Source of the DNA: Terripilifer sp031921685
GTDB taxonomy: Bacteria; Pseudomonadota; Alphaproteobacteria; Rhizobiales; Beijerinckiaceae
Length of the DNA stretch: 64,000 nucleotides
NCBI RefSeq assembly: GCF_031921685.1
Contig: NZ_JAPDHU010000002.1
Location: 1,054,001 to 1,118,000 of the forward strand
Reading direction: 5' to 3'
The notes beneath the pieces were generated by a model. That model was not told the DNA's origin. It saw nothing but the letters and a program-made list of their open reading frames with translations, and made no database searches. A program made the translations under genes and the position numbers. Positions 61,380-64,000 of this stretch are shown in pieces (the first letter of the stretch is position 1; each line of letters opens with the position of its first letter).

Positions 61380-62390
61380 ATGGCGAAATTGCTTGTGTTG
61401 AGCACCGCACTGTTTGCGAGCTTTCTCACCACCGCAAGCCACGCGGAGGAACCAAGCTTCGCGGGAAAGACCATATCGATCTACGCCTCCGGCGGCGGAT
61501 ATGCGCTCTACGCGCGCGCTCTCGCAATTCATATCGGCAAACGCCTGCCGGGAACGCCAACCATCATCATCCGGGAGCTGCCGGGCGCCGGCACGCTCAT
61601 GTCAGCGAATTACATTGCCGAAGCAGCGCGCAAGGACGGCACCGAGATTGGCGCGGTCGGCGGATCGGTCGCCACCGTGCAACTCTACAAAGTGCCGAAC
61701 GTGCGCTTCGATCCACGCCGCCTGATCTGGCTCGCCAGCCTGGCCAGCGAAGCGGGCGTGGTGGCCGTCACCGCGAAGTCCGGCGTCTCCTCCATTCGGG
61801 ATGCCTTTACCCACAAAATCCTGGTCGGCGGCGGCGGGCCGACATCGGGCAATATCGTCTTCCCCTCGATCTTGAACGGCCTGCTCGGCACCAAGTTCGA
61901 CATCGTACGCGGTTACAAATCCTCCGAGGACATCGCTCTGGCGATGGAGCGCGGCGAGGTCGAAGGCGTCGCCAGTTGGAATTGGTCGAGCATCAAGGCG
62001 GCGCGTCTCGATTGGGTCAAAAGCGGGCAGATCAAGATCCTGCTGCAACTGGCGCTGACGGGCCATCCCGACCTTGAAGGCATTCCGCTCGTCACCGATC
62101 TGGCCAAGACCGACGAACAGCGCGCCGCGATCCAATTGGTGTTCTCGTCGCAGGACATCGCCCGGCCCTATATCGCACCGCCCGGCACCCCGCCGCAGAT
62201 CGTCGATCTGTGGCGTCGGGCTTTCCAGGAGACCATGACCGATCCGGCTTTCCAGGCGGACCTGGGCAAGATGAATCTCGATTCCGCCGGGGCGAAAAGC
62301 GGCGGCGAGGTGGAGGCGCTGATCGAGCGGTTATACGCCACCTCGCCGGACGTGTTGAGCAAGGTCAACCGCTGGATGGACTTGAAATAG
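61380..62390 (+). CDS. TctC/Bug-like periplasmic substrate-binding protein
   Basis: 336 residues. Signal peptide residues 1-21 (KLLVLSTALFASFLTTASHA), then SFAGKTISIYASGGGYALYARALAIHIGKRLPGTP and the ELPGAGTLMSANYIAEAARKDGTEIGAVG signature of the family, which here differs from the classical Bug opening. Last gene of the catabolic operon; it may deliver the operon's substrate to a TctAB transporter encoded elsewhere. The frame opens earlier at 61272, but the signal peptide fixes ATG 61380. Confidence 0.85.
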   Translation: MAKLLVLSTALFASFLTTASHAEEPSFAGKTISIYASGGGYALYARALAIHIGKRLPGTPTIIIRELPGAGTLMSANYIAEAARKDGTEIGAVGGSVATVQLYKVPNVRFDPRRLIWLASLASEAGVVAVTAKSGVSSIRDAFTHKILVGGGGPTSGNIVFPSILNGLLGTKFDIVRGYKSSEDIALAMERGEVEGVASWNWSSIKAARLDWVKSGQIKILLQLALTGHPDLEGIPLVTDLAKTDEQRAAIQLVFSSQDIARPYIAPPGTPPQIVDLWRRAFQETMTDPAFQADLGKMNLDSAGAKSGGEVEALIERLYATSPDVLSKVNRWMDLK

Positions 62391-62412
62391 GACGTCGGCG
62401 TCACCGGCGTCC
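62390..62412 (+). terminator. Terminator-like hairpin after the catabolic operon
   Basis: Stem GGACG-T-CGG / CCG-G-CGTCC with a CGTCA loop, starting at the stop codon of the TctC gene. No T-tract follows. Confidence 0.45.
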
Positions 62413-62610
62413 GGGTGAAAATCGCCAAATTTCACACTCACATACCCATGATTTGCAAAAGCCGTCCCCATCCACAAAAGACCGGTAAATTCGCTAAAAT
62501 CTTAATGAATTGAGCAAGGTACGATTTACCTGAATCGGTAAACCTGCCCCTCAATCGCAGTTGCGTCGTTCTCGCGATTCGGACTATCCACCCCGCGAAA
62601 AGTGGCAGTA

Positions 62611-63072
62611 ATGATAACGAAATCAATGGTTGCGCTTGTCGTCGAAGACGATTCAAGCTTCCGCGAAGTCATGGCTTTCATGCTCCGGCGAATGGGCTTC
62701 AAGCGCGTTTCCCTGGCCTCCGATGTGGAAATGGCCTGGGATATTTTAACCAAGTCCCGGGTCGACATCGTCATCTCGGACTGGAACATGGAGCCCGCCA
62801 TGGGCATCGACCTGTTGCGCTCGGTGCGGGCCGATCGGGTGCTGGCCAAAAAACCCTTCATCATGATGACGGCCAACATGTCGCTCGACTATTGGCAGAC
62901 GGCCATCACGGCGGGGGCCAGCGACTTCCTGTGCAAACCGTTCAACCTTAAACAATTGCAGGACACGGTCACGCTTGTCCTGGCGCAGGAGCGGCGCGCC
63001 AAAGCCAAACGCGAAACCACCGAGGCACCGCCACCCCGACCTCTGCAAAAACCGCATTTCTCGCCGTCCTGA
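62611..63072 (+). CDS. Single-domain response regulator (CheY-like)
   Basis: 153 residues. Receiver domain with acidic pair in VVEDD (11-14), phosphoacceptor Asp57 in VISDWNM, Thr87 in MMTAN and Lys109 in CKPFN; the last ~25 residues are a Pro/Lys-rich tail. No output domain, so it acts by protein contact. ATG 62611 is preferred over GTG 62602. No histidine kinase is adjacent. About 220 bases after the TctC gene. Confidence 0.9.
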   Translation: MITKSMVALVVEDDSSFREVMAFMLRRMGFKRVSLASDVEMAWDILTKSRVDIVISDWNMEPAMGIDLLRSVRADRVLAKKPFIMMTANMSLDYWQTAITAGASDFLCKPFNLKQLQDTVTLVLAQERRAKAKRETTEAPPPRPLQKPHFSPS

Positions 63073-63156
63073 TACGCGGTTAACGCTTTGGACGTGGGCA
63101 GCACAGCGGTCTAATGTGCCGGCGCATTACAGTGCCGACATTGAGGATTCTCCGTT

Positions 63157-64000
63157 TTGGACCGCAGCCTACTCACCGCGCTTATCGTGGCCTCGGCGCT
63201 GCTCATGGAGAATCTCGACAGCACGGTCATCTCAACGTCCTTGCCGCTGATCGCCGCCGATCTGGGGACCAGCCCCCTGTCCCTGAAGCTGGCGATGACG
63301 TCCTACATGCTGTCCCTGGCGGTGTTCATTCCAGCCAGCGGCTGGGTTGCCGATCGTTTCGGCGCCCGCAACGTCTTCCGGGTCGCGCTCGTCATTTTCA
63401 TCGTCGGTTCGATCCTGTCCGGGCTGTCGCAATCGCTGGAGCAATTGGTCGTATGCCGCGTCATCCAGGGGATAGGCGGCTCGATGATGACGCCTGTGGG
63501 ACGGCTCATCGTGCTGCGCTCGGTGCCGCGCTCACAGATGATCGAGGCGTTCACCTGGCTGACCTTTCCCGCCATGGTCGGGCCGATGCTCGGGCCCCCG
63601 GTCGGCGGCTTCATCTCCACTTATTTCCACTGGCGCTGGATTTTCTTCATCAACGTTCCCATCGCCATCCTCGGGGCGATCCTGGTGACGAAGTACATCG
63701 CCGACGTGCGCGAGGAGAAGCCCGGCGATTTCGACTTCAAGGGCTTCATTCTCACCGGATTGGGCTTCACTGGCGTCGTCTTCGGCTTCTCGCTCGCCGG
63801 CGGCCATTTCATCTCCGCCGGTCCCAACATCCTGCTGGTGCTGGCCGGCCTCGGCTTTCTTGGCCTTTACGTCCGCCACGCCCGCACCCATCCCAATCCA
63901 CTGCTCGACCTCAGCCTGTTCCAACTGGTCACGTTTCGCCGCGCCATCCTCGGCGGCACTATTTTCCGCCTCTGCATGGGCGCGGTGCCCTTCCTCCTGC
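63157..64000 (+). CDS. DHA2-family MFS transporter, 3'-truncated by window end
   Basis: 281 codons visible, open to the edge. It begins LDRSLLTALIVASALLMENLDSTVISTSLPLIAADLG, the first helix of DHA2 drug exporters, then motif A GWVADRFGARNVFR and motif C MLGPPVGGFISTYFHWRWIFFINVP. The start is TTG at 63157: a stop lies 13 bases upstream, the next ATG would delete the first helix, and GAGGA is nine bases before the TTG. Related in family to the gene at 2294, but the sequence differs. Confidence 0.85.
   Translation, partial: MDRSLLTALIVASALLMENLDSTVISTSLPLIAADLGTSPLSLKLAMTSYMLSLAVFIPASGWVADRFGARNVFRVALVIFIVGSILSGLSQSLEQLVVCRVIQGIGGSMMTPVGRLIVLRSVPRSQMIEAFTWLTFPAMVGPMLGPPVGGFISTYFHWRWIFFINVPIAILGAILVTKYIADVREEKPGDFDFKGFILTGLGFTGVVFGFSLAGGHFISAGPNILLVLAGLGFLGLYVRHARTHPNPLLDLSLFQLVTFRRAILGGTIFRLCMGAVPFLL

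Noticed and set aside
1..64000. tRNA, rRNA and CRISPR loci
   Set aside because: No cloverleaf-like segment, rRNA core sequence or regularly spaced repeat was seen by eye; a covariance-model scan would be decisive.

Overview
This window looks like a chromosomal segment of a GC-rich alphaproteobacterium, most likely of the Hyphomicrobiales (Rhizobiales). The signs are a minus-strand block guaB / MAPEG protein / RsmB-type methylase / guaA, a long PutA, LivGHM and TctC/Bug transport genes, many TetR/ArsR/LysR regulators, and a short inverted repeat (13470-13610) of a kind common in this order. The assignment rests on protein and context resemblance only. No rRNA, tRNA, CRISPR array or intact insertion sequence was seen.

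Layout. 1-3757: end of a branched-chain amino acid-type ABC uptake operon (livM fragment, livG, livH), a cupin, and a DHA2 drug-efflux pump. 4040-9055: small accessory genes (2H phosphoesterase, GFA protein, secreted esterase, MFS carrier) and an ArsR-SRPBCC pair. 9227-13426: a CydDC-like two-half ABC exporter and a TetR regulator. 13629-17318: putA. 17634-21506: a cyclase and Bug binding protein, a GbsR-like regulator, an ICMT-family methyltransferase and a second ArsR-SRPBCC pair. 21660-29097: a FUSC-type exporter, TetR/SDR divergon, DUF2182 and DUF899 proteins, a regulator-like protein, a beta-propeller and a second GFA protein. 29439-31550: an MHYT-GGDEF-EAL cyclic-di-GMP protein. 31584-33286: two genes that have both lost their 5' ends and meet head to head. 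33669-40224: multicopper oxidase, LysR, and a TetR regulon in which two target genes carry matching palindromes.

The most unusual part is 40286-45737, a visibly AT-richer block directly downstream of the 3' end of guaA. It holds a membrane-anchored dCTP deaminase/dUTPase-fold protein with altered catalytic motifs, a protein resembling the helical domain of 5-hydroxymethyl-dU DNA kinases (alpha-glutamyl/putrescinyl-thymine pyrophosphorylase group), likely Nmad3 and Nmad2 proteins, a two-copy MazG-like pyrophosphohydrolase, and an unknown small protein. Together they look like a nucleotide or DNA-base hypermodification or nucleotide-based defence system on an island. No DNA-modifying core enzyme, integrase or flanking direct repeat was found.

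45864-64000: the guaA-guaB block, interrupted by an oppositely oriented Aat-like gene; a DJ-1/PfpI protein; an unrecognised membrane protein; a TerC-CBS-CorC membrane protein; then a five-gene catabolic operon (C-C hydrolase-like esterase, PEP mutase/isocitrate lyase-family lyase, ThDP enzyme, extradiol-type VOC protein, TctC binding protein). It reads like a meta-cleavage pathway of unknown substrate. The window ends with a single-domain response regulator and a truncated DHA2 transporter.
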